From Blasia pusilla (Eukaryota > Marchantiophyta > Marchantiopsida > Blasiales), in contig CM114274.1 in the NCBI GenBank assembly GCA_050084515.1, positions 31,620,001 through 31,684,000 on the forward strand: DNA of 64,000 bases, written 5' to 3'. Below the pieces are notes generated by a model. That model did no database searches. It saw nothing but the letters and a program-made list of their open reading frames with translations, and was not told where the DNA came from. How positions within the stretch are numbered: the stretch's first letter is position 1; every line of letters starts with the position of its first letter. The position numbers and the translations under genes were made by a program. Below, one piece after another: positions 12,771 to 23,465 of the stretch.

Positions 12771-13317
12771 GAGAATAAGAGAGTGAGAGAGCTTCATGGG
12801 GGATCTCGCTGGACACTCGCTATTTTTGCAGGTTGGGGATCGTGTTCCCCGTTCAGCGGCTCATGGGAGTGCTCACCGAAGCAAGGGTTGCTTTAATTGT
12901 TCTTTGAATTTACCGATTTTTTGTGTGGAAGAATGGCTCGCGGAAGCGCCGCCCAATTTCTGATAGAGATTGATTATGGGGGCGGCTTGCTCCATACCAG
13001 TGCTCTCGAGAGCACCATGTAGCTTTCTAATTTGTATTTTTACAGGTTTTATATTTTTTGGGAGAAATCAGCGCGGAAGCACTGCCGATTTTTGTGAAGG
13101 AGAAAAAGACATTGGGCTTTCCGACAGTCCCTATTAGTTTTTATTGGAATTTCCGATTCTAAAATTTTTTTGACGTTGTTGTAGATCGTGAAGCTGTGCA
13201 CGCTGTGCAATAAATAGTGCGTAATTTGGAGTTGCGAGCAAAAATATATGGTCAATTTTGCAAAACTGCCATTGCTAGGCAATTTTTAGGGTTAAATTGT
13301 TCAAACCCTAAACGGGC

Positions 13318-13460
13318 CGCCACGCCGGCGGCGGCCATCACCGTCAACGGTCCACCGTCGAAGGTCAACCATCACCATTGACGGTCAATCGTCACCATCA
13401 CCGGTTGGCCGTCACCATCAACGATCAATCGTCACCTTCAACGGTCCATCGTCCGTTGTC
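13318..13460 (+). repeat. Degenerate short tandem repeats in the element leader
   Basis: A motif built on CGTCACCATCAACGGTCAA recurs with variations about seven times at roughly 20-24 base spacing. It lies in the untranslated leader between the 5' LTR and gag. It is GC-rich compared with the flanking genome. The matching leader part of copy 2 is missing, so conservation could not be checked. Confidence 0.6.
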
Positions 13461-14312
13461 CACCCTTTGGTTGCCATTGCTGCCGTTACGGAGTGGAGGG
13501 TCTTCCACGACGTTCGTTGATTCTCTGACTTGCGTCGCCACCACGTATTTTGTTTTGACCGTCACCGTCATCGCAGTTTTGTCATCAACCAATGATGGCA
13601 AATGACCTCCGGTTATGGTGTTTGATTTTTGATTTCATGCTGTTATGTTGTGATTGGTAGCCACTGGACGACGATTGAGTACCGTGCCGTGACGCCCGTA
13701 GCCGCAATGCGCCGCCGATTATCACGTCGTGCCGCTCGTGGCCGCACCGCACCATCTCGATCATGAAGCCGCACTATCATTGTGGAGCAGAGTGTGGGTG
13801 TTTTGTTGATTGAGGAGGATATGCCACCGAGTGCCGCATCCCACCATCGAGGGTCGTGCCGTTTGTAGTCGTTCCGAGCCGCTTGCAACGCCGCACCGTT
13901 TTGTTGGAACCGCACTATCTATCGGGGAGTTTTGAGCAGCATCAATACGGGAGGAGTATGACTTGTTGATTGGAGGAGTTGTCTCCACGACTACGTTGGG
14001 GTCGAGATTTGCAGTTGTTGAGGAGCGACATCGACATGTGTTCAGGTTACCCATTCTGGTCCTTTACCCTGCACGTGTGAGGGATTTTGGGATTTTGGTA
14101 GTTTATTTGGGGATATTGGGTGTGTGGATGTTGAGAGCATCATTTATGTATGTGGTTTAGGGGACATAGACCTGTGTGGGATGTCCGGAGTTGAGGGTAG
14201 GTTGTCGATGAGATGATAGTCTGGTCGATTTGCCGCACCACGCCGCTTGTTGCCGCACGTTACACATCTTGGGGAGGGAGAGTGTAGATCGAGTGCCGCA
14301 TGTTTGGGATGA

Positions 14313-17035
14313 GTGATTGAGGGATTAGTCGCGAGGCAAGAGTGGTCAGGTGAGAGGGACACGAGGTTCATCACGGCGTCCGTTCGGGACTTTGAGAGGC
14401 GAGGTGGTGAACCCGAGAGTAGCTCTAGCGGTTTTACGCGGAGTGGCGCGAGGTTCCGAGGGTCTCCACGTGAGGGACCACCTCGACCTGCTTCTGTGTC
14501 ATCGTCAGATGAGGGGGAGGGTGTAGAGGAGTTTGTGAGCACATCGCCACACATTGTGAGTGGTCCTACCAGTTGGGCGTACGAGATGGACAACCGGGGT
14601 AGAGGACCGCGTAGGTTGTCAGATGGAGTAGATATGATTGAGTTGCACGATTTCATAGCAAAGTTTAGGAGTTGGTGTGACTTCCAGCGGGCCAAGAACT
14701 CTAGAGAGTTCAACCCGTTTACAGCATGGAATGGTATGTTCTAGCATTTAGAGGGGGGCCCATGGACGATTACCATGAGTTCTCTCAGAGAATATGCACA
14801 TGAGATCGAGGCGTGGAGGTTCTATTATGACCCACATTATGTGTCATGGACACAGCCATTCCCAGATGAAGAGGAGGAGTCAAGAGAGGCTACTTCCTCT
14901 TCCACTAGTGACGTTTTAGGAGGGGTCACTCACACAAGAGCAATTGCACCGTCTAGTTGGGTCCGTCCCAGGTTGAACCATGTGGTTGAGTTCTTTGCTG
15001 AGTTGAGGGCGAGCTACCAGGAAATACGGACGGAGAAGTTGCGGAGCATCCACAACTTCCAGAGGTTCCCGGGTGAGAGTTTGTGTGAGGCTTACACTTG
15101 CTTGCACCGGTTGATCAACGTCACTCAGGGGATGACAGAGGCTCAGGCTATCTAGTCATGGTACGCGATGTTGGACCGGATCCTACGGACACGAGTGCGG
15201 GAGGGGGTGCTTCTAATGAACACCTCCCCTACGTTGAGAGATGTTTTTAGGACGGCCGAGAACATTGAGCGCAACATGGCGGAGGAGAGCATAGCCACCA
15301 TGGGTTATGGGCGAGAGCAGTCGCAATTGTCTGCACCACTTGTGCAGCAACTTGGACTCCGAGATAGGTCGATAGTGGCACCACGCGCTCAGGGAGAATA
15401 CCGGGAGGCCGTGCCACACAGACCTGCGCCTTCATATGTGGCTCAGCAGTAGCCGCCTACTATTACTTGTTGGTAATGTGGTGGAGCCCATCATCAGCAT
15501 GATTGCACTCGTTAGGGTCATTGTCGCGCCCCTACTCTCCTTGAACGTCAATCTTTAGTGTTGCGGAAGCGTGCGTTCAGTAGGTCACGAACTCATCGCC
15601 GATCTGCACCCAAACACGCACTCTCATTAGTCGGGTTTGGCCAACCGGCGTTCCAACCCACCGAGTCCTCAACTCGGCGTCTCATCAAGCTCAACCTTCC
15701 CTAGTTCCTAGCTTCCAACACATGGCAAGTCCTTCAAGACTTGGAACAGACTTTCTGGTTAGTCCAAGGATCTGAAACGGCACTTGCGCGCCTAGCGATC
15801 CCAACTGTTCAACGGTCCTCGGGTGAGTTCCGAACCGGGACCCAAGTAATTGAGTCGCGGGGTAGAATCCAAGAGGGATGTCTAAAATTGCCTCACTGGA
15901 CTTGGTGCAGGTTTTCCAACCCAACCCCCAAACTCGCATTCCGTTCCATGCCCTTGAGCCGCCCCGCGGCGCCCAAAGTGGGGTTTGGGTTCCAAGCACT
16001 CTCAGAGACCTTCCCCCTTACTAGTACTTCTGGGGTTCTCCAATAGCCCCTCCCCTTTGGGAAAAGAGGTTTGGGCCCTTCATTGTGGCCCTCAACCCGA
16101 CTCCACTTACAATCGTTTTCGGGTTGTATCTCGGCCGCTGCTTATGCGTTTGCAGCGATCTTTGATGCGTTTGGACCGGCTCTCCATAAACTTTCCAACG
16201 CACCCTTATTTTGCTCCAAACGCATCTCAGTGCTAAAAGTTATGGCCATAAATATAGTCGGAAACTCTCAAACGCTAGTGGCGTTCCAAATCCGGATCTT
16301 CCTTTTGGCAACCCACTTCCTAGACTCGACTTCTTTCAAGTCTCATTCTGCGTTTGGTCCAGGTTTATGAGTCACGACCATCACATCTGAAATGCGACTT
16401 CTCGCTCGCGTCTCGTCTCTTGTCTCCTCTTTGAGACAACTCCAACGCGCAAACCATCTTAGCGTGAGCCCGCTAATGTTCCGATGTTCCACTTGGCACT
16501 TGTTTGGTTATGAGGGTCGCGACAGTCATGGACGTGTGCCTCAACATGGAGGAGGAGATGGTGCTACACCGGGAGGTTATCAATGTGACTATTGTCAGAG
16601 ATATGGTCATACACGCGCCAAGTGTTTCAGTTTACATCCAGAGTTACGTCCGGATCGAGGGCTAGAGAGGGCACCAGAGCGAGTAGCCGGTCCGGGTGGG
16701 CCTAGAGATTGTGCACCATGTGGTCTCATTGGGGAACGAGGAGCTGGAGTTTCCCGACACGGTGGTGGAGGTGCCCGTGGAGGAGGTAGAGTCCTACCAC
16801 CTAGACGCGTCGAGAGAGATGTCAGGCATGAGGCTAGGATGGTTGCTCATATACATCAGCTACAGGAGTAGATTGCCGCTATGGCATTGAGATTACCCAA
16901 TGCCGGATCCGTGGCATCGACATCACATGTAGCAGCCAAAGATATGGAGGATCGTGGTTGGATGTGCGGGGTTGCCCAGATGGAGGTAGCCCTAGTTGTG
17001 ACACGTGGAGCAGCCGTAGAGTTGGATCCACAATG
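14313..17035 (+). pseudogene. gag region of copy 1 (broken)
   Basis: Gag forms the retrotransposon particle and binds its RNA. Open segments run 14313-14744, 14775-15155 and 15168-15452, and after the nested solo LTR 16540-16871. Conserved text such as YAHEIEAWR and NFQRFPGES matches copy 2 and the fragment at 59880. Two zinc knuckles are visible: a CGGAHH-type CCHC near 15460-15510 and CDYCQRYGHTRAKC (C-x2-C-x4-H-x4-C) near 16580-16622. Stops at about 14741, 15154, 15449 and 15513 are TAG. Copy 2 has CAG or CAA at the aligned position for most of them. The product would not be full length. Confidence 0.85.
15522..16524. mobile_element. Nested solo LTR (1003 bp) with 5-bp target-site duplication
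   Basis: The insert begins TGTCGCGCC and ends GGGTCGCGACA, giving inverted TGTCGCG/CGCGACA termini with TG...CA ends. It is flanked on both sides by GTCAT (15517-15521 and 16525-16529). Copy 2 of the host element shows the empty site near 54570, where gag is uninterrupted. With no internal coding sequence it is best read as a solo LTR left by recombination between two LTRs. A diverged partial relative lies at 23606-24277. Confidence 0.92.
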
Positions 17036-17465
17036 AGGGGAAGCCAGGAAACATACTAGGCTTCCTCAGTCTTTCATGTTGTCCGAGGCGATGAGGACCC
17101 TATCGATGGGTCCTGATCAGAGTTCCTGGAGAGTTGGTGATATTGTTGGTGTGCAGGCACGGAGGGCGATGGGAGAAGCGAGTGCAACGACTCCTATTGT
17201 TGATGCTCAAGAGGGGCATGTATCGAGCACATTGTTGGGGGCGGCCACCATTGTGTACCGCGCTCCTTTATTTTTTGCTTTCGATGTTATGACGTTGGGG
17301 GTTACACTCGCCGAGGATTTTTGGCTGGCCGCTACACTATGTGAGTGTGGAGTTGGAGATCCTGCATCACGTTAAGAGGTGATTGTAGAGGAGGTGATGG
17401 ACCTGCCCTTGGAGCGGATGCTCGGGTCGTCCACCTTAGATTCATGGTAGGTTGCGGTTGCTAGG

Positions 17466-17957
17466 ATGGCAAAGATGCCCGCTAAACCCGCTATAGAGCG
17501 TGCCATGGCTTCTCTTAGTGTTGTGTTGCTGGATGACCAAGGAGAGGTCTTCCAGTTGGTGAGTCCCGAAGGTAGAGCTTTTAGTCCGCAGTGCGTCTTG
17601 TTGGATTCAGGAGCGCAATCCTTGATGTTGGGGAAAGCATCATTTAGAGGATTGGGCTTGGCAAGAGGTGATGTGGAGCGTTGTCCATTCCGGATACAGA
17701 CATACTTGGGTGGAGCGAGTACCACACAGTATATCACCCGACAGGAGGTTGTGGTGAGGATTCGCCCGGGACATCCTACAGATGAGTTCGTGATGCGAGC
17801 CAAGGCGATAGTGATTGATGCAAAGTCCTACGACGTCTTGGTTGGTGGAGTAGTGTTATATCCGATGGGGTTTTCCCTGGAATATTGGGAGGAGTCAGCG
17901 TCCTATAGACCAAGATGGCAATCAGGTGATGGGTGCCTTAGCTCATTACTCATTTGA
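17466..17957 (+). pseudogene. Retropepsin-like aspartic protease domain, copy 1
   Basis: The protease cuts the polyprotein. The active-site triplet lies in LLDSGAQSLM, with the Asp codon at 17604-17606. A flap-like region follows, then DVLVGGVVLYPMGF, typical of the C-terminal half of Ty3/gypsy proteases. This segment of 163 codons is open. It sits between gag and the methyltransferase and is absent from copy 2, where about 0.5 kb is deleted near 55415. Confidence 0.88.
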
Positions 17958-18311
17958 TTCACAGGTGCAGTGATCGAGCAACGGCCATGAGAGATGGCGA
18001 CCTTAGCAGCATTTAGTAGTGTCATCACTTGGCCTAGTGATTTTATTGAGGGATATGTCCATGCAGAGGATACTCCCGTTCCTAACATTTCTATGGAGAG
18101 GAGTGTTATGGTAGCCGCATCATTCCGTGGAGGAGAGGTGCCGCTGTGGGGCTCGACTGAGGAGCTTCGAGGATTGGCAAATGAGCACGTGCACACCGCG
18201 TGGAGCGAGGCGTTTGCACCGGAGCGTGACGGGTCTGAGGAACTCGAGGTAGCAGGGAGTGCTACGATGACATCCTTGGATACCACACCCTTTGTGTGGT
18301 GTACGCGGGAG

Positions 18312-19262
18312 GAGGGTATTCGAGTGTTAGATCTCTTTCGAGGGATTAACATCGGGTTAGCTGCTGGTTTGCAGGCATGAGTGCTAGTACAACAGTACCT
18401 GTATGTGGAGAGTGATGATGTTGCGAGGCGCGTCTCACTACAACATGTGGCGCAGTTACGCCTATGTTTTCCCGACTTATTGTTTGCATCCGCGGTACAG
18501 GGTTACCACAATTCCCTACCGAGGGATATTTTATTGTTGGGGGCGCATGACTTAGAGCGGATAGGGACCATTGATTTGGTCATTTTCGGTTGGCCATGTC
18601 AGGGCCAATCGAGTGATGGACGAGGCAGCGGGTTGGTTGATACTCGGTCCAGGTTGTTTTGGGAGATGTTCAGGGTCTTACGGCAGCTGCATGAGCATGA
18701 GTCTCGTTCTCCAGCCTACATTCTGGAGAATGTGCCGATCTTAGGAGACTCCAGGTCATGCGTGGTGACAAGTGCTCATCAAGTGTGTGCCTGGATCGGC
18801 CCAACACTGTTCTTGGATGTAGCCAGTGTAGGTTCTAGAGCCCATCGCCTGCGTCTATGGTGGACCAACTTGGTGCCCCATGCGGTGTTACGGAGGGCAT
18901 ATGCGAGAGTGGAGCATCCCTCCCATTTTTTAGTGGATTCCATTATGGATCCAGGTCGTCGATCACAGGCAGTGAGGCACGATGATCGACCACCGTTGAC
19001 TGTGGTCAACAGGGTAGGCAGGCCGCGGGCAGCCTTGCCCACGTTTGTGAGTTTTCCCGCTTCCTATGCATACAAGGATTCCGGTCTTGGCTTGGTTTGG
19101 GATGACCAGGTTCAGTGGTTGATGGAGCCCAACACCGACGAGAGAGAGCGAGCGATGGGATTTTCCACGGGAGTGACGAGAGTACCGTCAGTGTCAGAGG
19201 CATCACGATGCCATGTCTTGGGTTAGGCGACAGACCTGAAGTGCTTGACATGGATCCTTATC
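18312..19262 (+). pseudogene. C5-cytosine DNA methyltransferase domain inside the retrotransposon, copy 1
   Basis: C5-cytosine methyltransferases transfer a methyl group from S-adenosylmethionine to cytosine in DNA. Landmarks in order: motif I VLDLFRGINIGLAAG (about 18327-18371); a motif II-like acidic stretch YLYVESDD (about 18399); motif IV GWPCQGQSS with the catalytic Cys at 18597-18599; SRLFWEMFRVL; motif VI ILENVP with ENV at 18726-18734; motif VIII-like SRAHRLRLWW (about 18835); ERERAMGF (about 19144); and a motif X-like end near 19200-19262. The order is not rearranged, so it is not DRM-like. By eye the RLFWE and SRAHR blocks resemble DNMT3-type enzymes most. Two stops interrupt it: TGA at 18378 and TAG at 19224. 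It is in the same frame as the flanking domains. Copy 2 carries its N-terminal half. Confidence 0.9.
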
Positions 19263-20525
19263 TTGGGAGTGGCTGAGCAGCGTCATATGAGATCGCGACA
19301 GATCATAGCGGTTGCGTTGGTGAGCCCCATGCCTACCAAGACGATGGAGGCAGTGGCTGGGGATGAGACCCGAGGAGATCTATACACCAGGGTAGATTGG
19401 GAGAGACACCCTTGGACTTCTTGGGATGTTTTGCAGGTACGCTAGGAGATGATAGCCATAACATCGAGCGTGGTTTCGGGCACTGCATGTGAAGGAGATC
19501 ACAGTTTGCAGTTGGCTACAGGAGAGCGCCCGAGTGTTGTTGTTCGAGACGGGGTTGCACCATAGCAACCATCGATACCCGTGTTGGAGAGTCCTACCGT
19601 AGTCACGATGGAGACTTGGAAGTCACATATGGGCCCTAAGTTGACAAGAGGAGAGCGGCGCCGAATACATCAATTCCTCAAGAGTTATAGGAGTTGCTTT
19701 GCGTTTAGCATGGAGGATTTGGGTACGTTGAAGACACCGGGGATCCGCTTTGAGTTGTCGAGTGATACGCCGATCTTCCGATGACCCTACAGGTAAAGTG
19801 ATATGGAGAGGGCTCTGATTCAGAGTAGGAGCCAACACTTGGTCGGAGCAGGACTAGTGGAGATGTTGCATGGGGAGCATGCATCTGCCATTGTCATGCC
19901 CGCCTATAAGGATGTGCATGGAAATTGGACGGATAGGCGGATGTGTGGGGATTACCGACCTATCAATCGACATACAAAGTCCGATAGGTATGCCCTGCCC
20001 ACCCTTGAGGAGATCTCTGATGCAATTGGTCACGCAAAGATCTTTAGTTCATTGGATTTGCGAGCCGAATACCATCAGCTGCCTATTAGATTGGAGGACA
20101 GGCAGAAGACGGAATTTTGGGGCATCGATCCTCACGGGAAGGATTGTTTGTACCATTGGCGGTTCTTACCATTTGGGTTAAAGAACACCCCGGTTGAGTT
20201 TCACAGGGTCATGGTTAGGATCTTGGCTGGTCTGGATTTTGCTAGGTGTTATATTGATGACATCATAGTCTTTAGCGCCACGGTCGAGGAGCATGAGCGA
20301 CATCTAGAGGAGGTGTTTCGACGATTGCAATTACATGGGCTGAAGCTACATCCATGCAAGTGCAAGTTCTTCTACAACCAGATTGAGTACTTGGATCATA
20401 CGATATACCCTGGGGACCTTGGTGTTCAGCAGACGAAGGTAGAGGCTATCTCACGCATTCCACGCCCTACAGATGTGAGCCGTATTCGCGCATTCATGGG
20501 ATTGGTGAACTTCTATTGGTGGTAG
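19263..20525 (+). pseudogene. Reverse transcriptase domain with linker, copy 1
   Basis: Reverse transcriptase copies the element RNA into DNA. The linker runs to about 19800 and contains TAG stops at 19443, 19560 and a TGA near 19782. From 19803 to 20525 the frame is open and shows CGDYRPINRHT, the finger/palm stretch SSLDLRAEYHQ, FLPFGLKNTP and the catalytic YIDD (about 20250-20261). The thumb-side RPTDVSRIRAFMGLVNFY is typical of Ty3/gypsy. A TAG after FYWW ends the open stretch. The whole domain is missing from copy 2. Confidence 0.92.
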
Positions 20526-21005
20526 GTCAAGGGATTCGGTTTGATTGCAAAGCCGCTGACCTTGCTAACCAAGGTGGATCACGAGTGGCACTAGGGGGAT
20601 GAGCAGGAGCGAGCATTTTAGTTGCTCAAGGACAGGTTGACGTCTGCGCCCATCTTGAGGAGACCGATCAGGGGGGTTCCTTTCCAGTTGCACATATATT
20701 GGAGCATGTTGGGGCTTGGAGCGGTGCTCACCCAGGATGATGATGAGGGTAGAGAGTTCGTGGTGGCTTACGCTAGGCGCTCGAACAATGCTGCTGAGGC
20801 AAAGTACAACTCATATGAGGGTGAGTGCTTGGTTGCGGTGTGGGCTGTCGCGCATTTCAGGTGTTACTTATTCAGCAACCCCTTTACCATCATCACTAAT
20901 CATCAACCACTGAAGTGGTTGATGGACTCCGACAAGCTTACAGGAAAGCTTGCGAGATGGGCTCTATTGTTGTAGGAGTATGATTTTTAGGTGGTACATA
21001 GACCT
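20526..21005 (+). pseudogene. RNase H domain, copy 1
   Basis: RNase H removes the RNA strand during reverse transcription. The open segment 20622-20975 reads through the conserved ARRSNNAAEAKYNSYEGE, CLVAVWAVAHFRCYL and ITNHQPLKWLMD blocks seen in Ty3/gypsy RNase H. Stops are present at about 20593, 20620, 20973 and 20986. The last is shared with copy 2 at 56406, which suggests that it is old. The copy 2 counterpart is 56215-56408. Confidence 0.88.
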
Positions 21006-21431
21006 GTGACGCTCAACCAGGATGCAAATGGGTTGAGTCGTAACCCATGCTTGAGTCAGCAAGATGCGATTGGAGCTTGATGGCATGGAGAGAGTGATGA
21101 GGAGTCAGAGCCAGGATGGCACGCGTCAGCCTATTTAGGCATGTTGGCTATGGAGAGCCAGAGTGTGGAGACTTCAATGGCGAGGTCTAGTGGAGAGTCA
21201 TTGGATCGCGAGGCCAGTGAGGAGACGACAAGTGGTCGAGATATTCATGATGATGGAGTAGTATTGGAGTACCTTCGTACTGGCAACGTTGCAAGCACCG
21301 TGGGTGCTAGAGAGCAGGATCGGATCCTATAGCGGGCCACACGGTTCCGTTGGGAGGGGATACATGTTTTGAGGATTTGGGAGGATGGCAGAGTACGCGT
21401 AGTGCCGCATCCTTTGCAAAGAGCATGACTA

Positions 21432-22090
21432 GTGCAGCATGCCCACAAGGAGTTGGGTCACTTTGGGGTGAAGCAGACGTACAGCTTGCTTCAGATTCAG
21501 TATTGGTGGCGAGACATGCAGACTGACGTTCAGAAGTTTGTTGCCAGGTGCATGGTGTGTGATCGGGTCCGAGCATCGTTCAATGCTCCGACTCCACAGT
21601 TGCATCCATTACAGATCATGGGCTTAGGATATAGATGGATTTTGGATTTTTCAGGACCTTTGCCTTTGACAGAGCGTCACAGTTGTTATGTGTTGGTGAT
21701 GGTCGAGCACTTCTCGAAGTGGATCGAGTTGGTTGCATTGCCTGAAAAAATGAGTGAGGGAGTAGCTTATGCCTTCCTTGATAGAGTGTTGAGTCATCGG
21801 CGGAGGTGTTGATAGACTAGGGTACCGAGTTTTGCGGTGAGTTCTTGGCCTTGTGTGATCAGGCGCTGATCGACCACTGCACGACTTCGCGAGATCATTC
21901 CGAGGCGGATGGATTAGCGGAGAGAGTTGTGCAAACGGTGAAGAGGGGTTTACGCAAGTATGGCTTGCAAAGAGGTCACCTAGGAGATTGGGACCTCCAG
22001 TTGCAATGGTTGGCGATAGGATACAGATTCAGCAGGCATGCATCCTTAACGTCTTCTTCACCGTACTTGCTACTTTATGGCTGAGAGCCA
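21432..22090 (+). pseudogene. Integrase, zinc-binding and DDE core, copy 1
   Basis: Integrase inserts the DNA copy into the host genome. An HHCC zinc-binding region (HAHKELGHFG ... CMVCDR, about 21435-21570) is followed by the core, with WILDFSGPLPL carrying the first Asp near 21640. The second Asp block (about 21811-21830) is broken by a TAG where copy 2 has CAA. GLAERVVQTVKRG near 21919 carries the Glu. Several small breaks make the protein non-functional. Confidence 0.88.
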
Positions 22091-22299
22091 AATTTACCTG
22101 CGGCCATTCATCGAGATGTTGGTGAGGTGTTGGACCTTGATGACCCAGATGTATGGATGCAAGCATGTTCTCAGAGGGTTGAGTTTTTTTTGGAGAGTGA
22201 TGCCCATGGCATTCGAGAACTTGGCGATTGCACAACATCGATATACGTTGAGATATGCGACTATTCGGGGTGGTGGTTATCGACCAACTATCTGGAGGT

Positions 22300-22669
22300 T
22301 TCATCAGGGAGATTATGTCTACTTGCAGCAGACGATACCGATGACGTTGGATGTGACTGTAGGGCGCACTATCTTGAGAGTGCGTGACGTTTTTCCATCC
22401 GGTGTTCTCTTGCTGGAGGGACGCGATGGTATGGTAAGGACCATGTGCATAATTGTGCGCCATGTCACCTTCCTAATATTGATGGTACTATAGATCCGAG
22501 CTTAGCAGTAGTTCCTGCAGGCTTGCGTTGTATGTTGTGTGGTTCTGCCCGTGGTGTGGCCACGATGCTAGTCCGTGATGGATGTTCAAGAGGTTGGCAT
22601 ATGACATATTTGACGCCATCTCTCACTAGGCTTCCTCAAGGAGGATGGATGTGTCCCAGATGTACATAG
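22300..22669 (+). pseudogene. Polyprotein C-terminus with PHD finger, copy 1
   Basis: After an integrase tail region (TILRVRDVFPSGVLLLEG), the last 50 codons form a PHD-type zinc finger: LRCMLCG (C-x2-C), RDGCSRGWH, then LPQGGWMCPRC before the stop at 22667-22669. Copy 2 (about 57948-58100) keeps the two cysteines changed in copy 1 (VCDGC and MTCL). Between the two copies the full Cys4-His-Cys3 pattern is visible. PHD fingers read histone H3 tails. Chromoviruses carry a chromodomain in this position instead, so this is probably a chromatin-targeting module. Confidence 0.8.
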
Positions 22670-22840
22670 AGGAGATACTAGGTAGGTTTTGATTCCGACT
22701 GTGATATGGATGATAGGAAGGCGACTAATGACGGGGCCACATGAGCACCCGGCCTTTCTGCTCTTAGCATCCTAGAGATGTATGTGGTGGTAGGTAGGGA
22801 TAGATGGCTATCTGGAATTAGAGGGACCTAACTACCAGCT

Positions 22841-22851
22841 AGGGGGGCGAT
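22841..22851 (+). promoter_or_regulatory. Polypurine tract of copy 1
   Basis: AGGGGGGCGAT lies immediately before the LTR start TGGAGATATTTTGG. Copy 2 has AAGGGGGCGAT at 58273-58283 in the same position. The tract would prime plus-strand DNA synthesis. Confidence 0.75.
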
Positions 22852-23465
22852 TGGAGATATTTTGGTACTTCTTGCCTTTGTGTATGGAAGCCATGAGTTA
22901 GCATGGGATCGTGTGTGTTCGATGATAGCGATGTGTATGCGCACGATAGCTGTCACGACTCTTAGGATAGATCGGTGGGATCTAGCACCACGTCTTCATG
23001 AGTAGTGGAGGACAGGCCCACGAGGTCCAAAATGACATGTTAAGGACCCGAGAAACCTAAGAGAGCAGGTTTTTCCTTCGTTTCGGCTCATTTGGAGCCA
23101 TATAGAGAAACTTACTATTTTGGGTAAGTCTCCATGTTGGGGACAGTTGACTTTCCATTTTTGGAAGTGGCCCTTGACCCGCTACAGCAGGTCAAGCACC
23201 AAGGAGGTGACCTGTGAGCATAGGTTACCGTTGAGAGGGCTTGGGAGAGGGAAGGGGGTATACCTCCAAGAGAGGGAGCTTGAGAGCTCATTCTCTCTTT
23301 GTTGAACCTCTTGGCATAAGACGACGGAGCTATGGTCTCTTGCCTTGTGAGTGTAACCCAAGCCTCTCATTAGGAGAGTGGGTTTGGTTTGACATGAGAG
23401 AGAGTGCACACCTTTGAGAGCTAGGGTGTGAGATGGTGTAGAGAGAGATTGAATCTTACTTTAAT
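22852..23465 (+). repeat. 3' LTR of copy 1
   Basis: It starts TGGAGATATTTTGG after the polypurine tract and is collinear with 58284-58924 in copy 2. A TATA-like GTATAC at 23258 lies about 28 bases before the block (23287-23462) shared with the 5' LTR fragment. The exact right end is not certain, because a second copy of the LTR start follows at once. Confidence 0.8.

Noticed and set aside
18312-19262. Methyltransferase as a separate host gene interrupted by the retrotransposon
   Set aside because: It is in frame with protease and reverse transcriptase, has no introns, and recurs at the same junction in copy 2.
22300-22669. Chromodomain at the integrase C-terminus
   Set aside because: Looked for because Ty3/gypsy chromoviruses carry one. 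The aromatic-cage pattern is absent and zinc ligands of a PHD finger are present instead.
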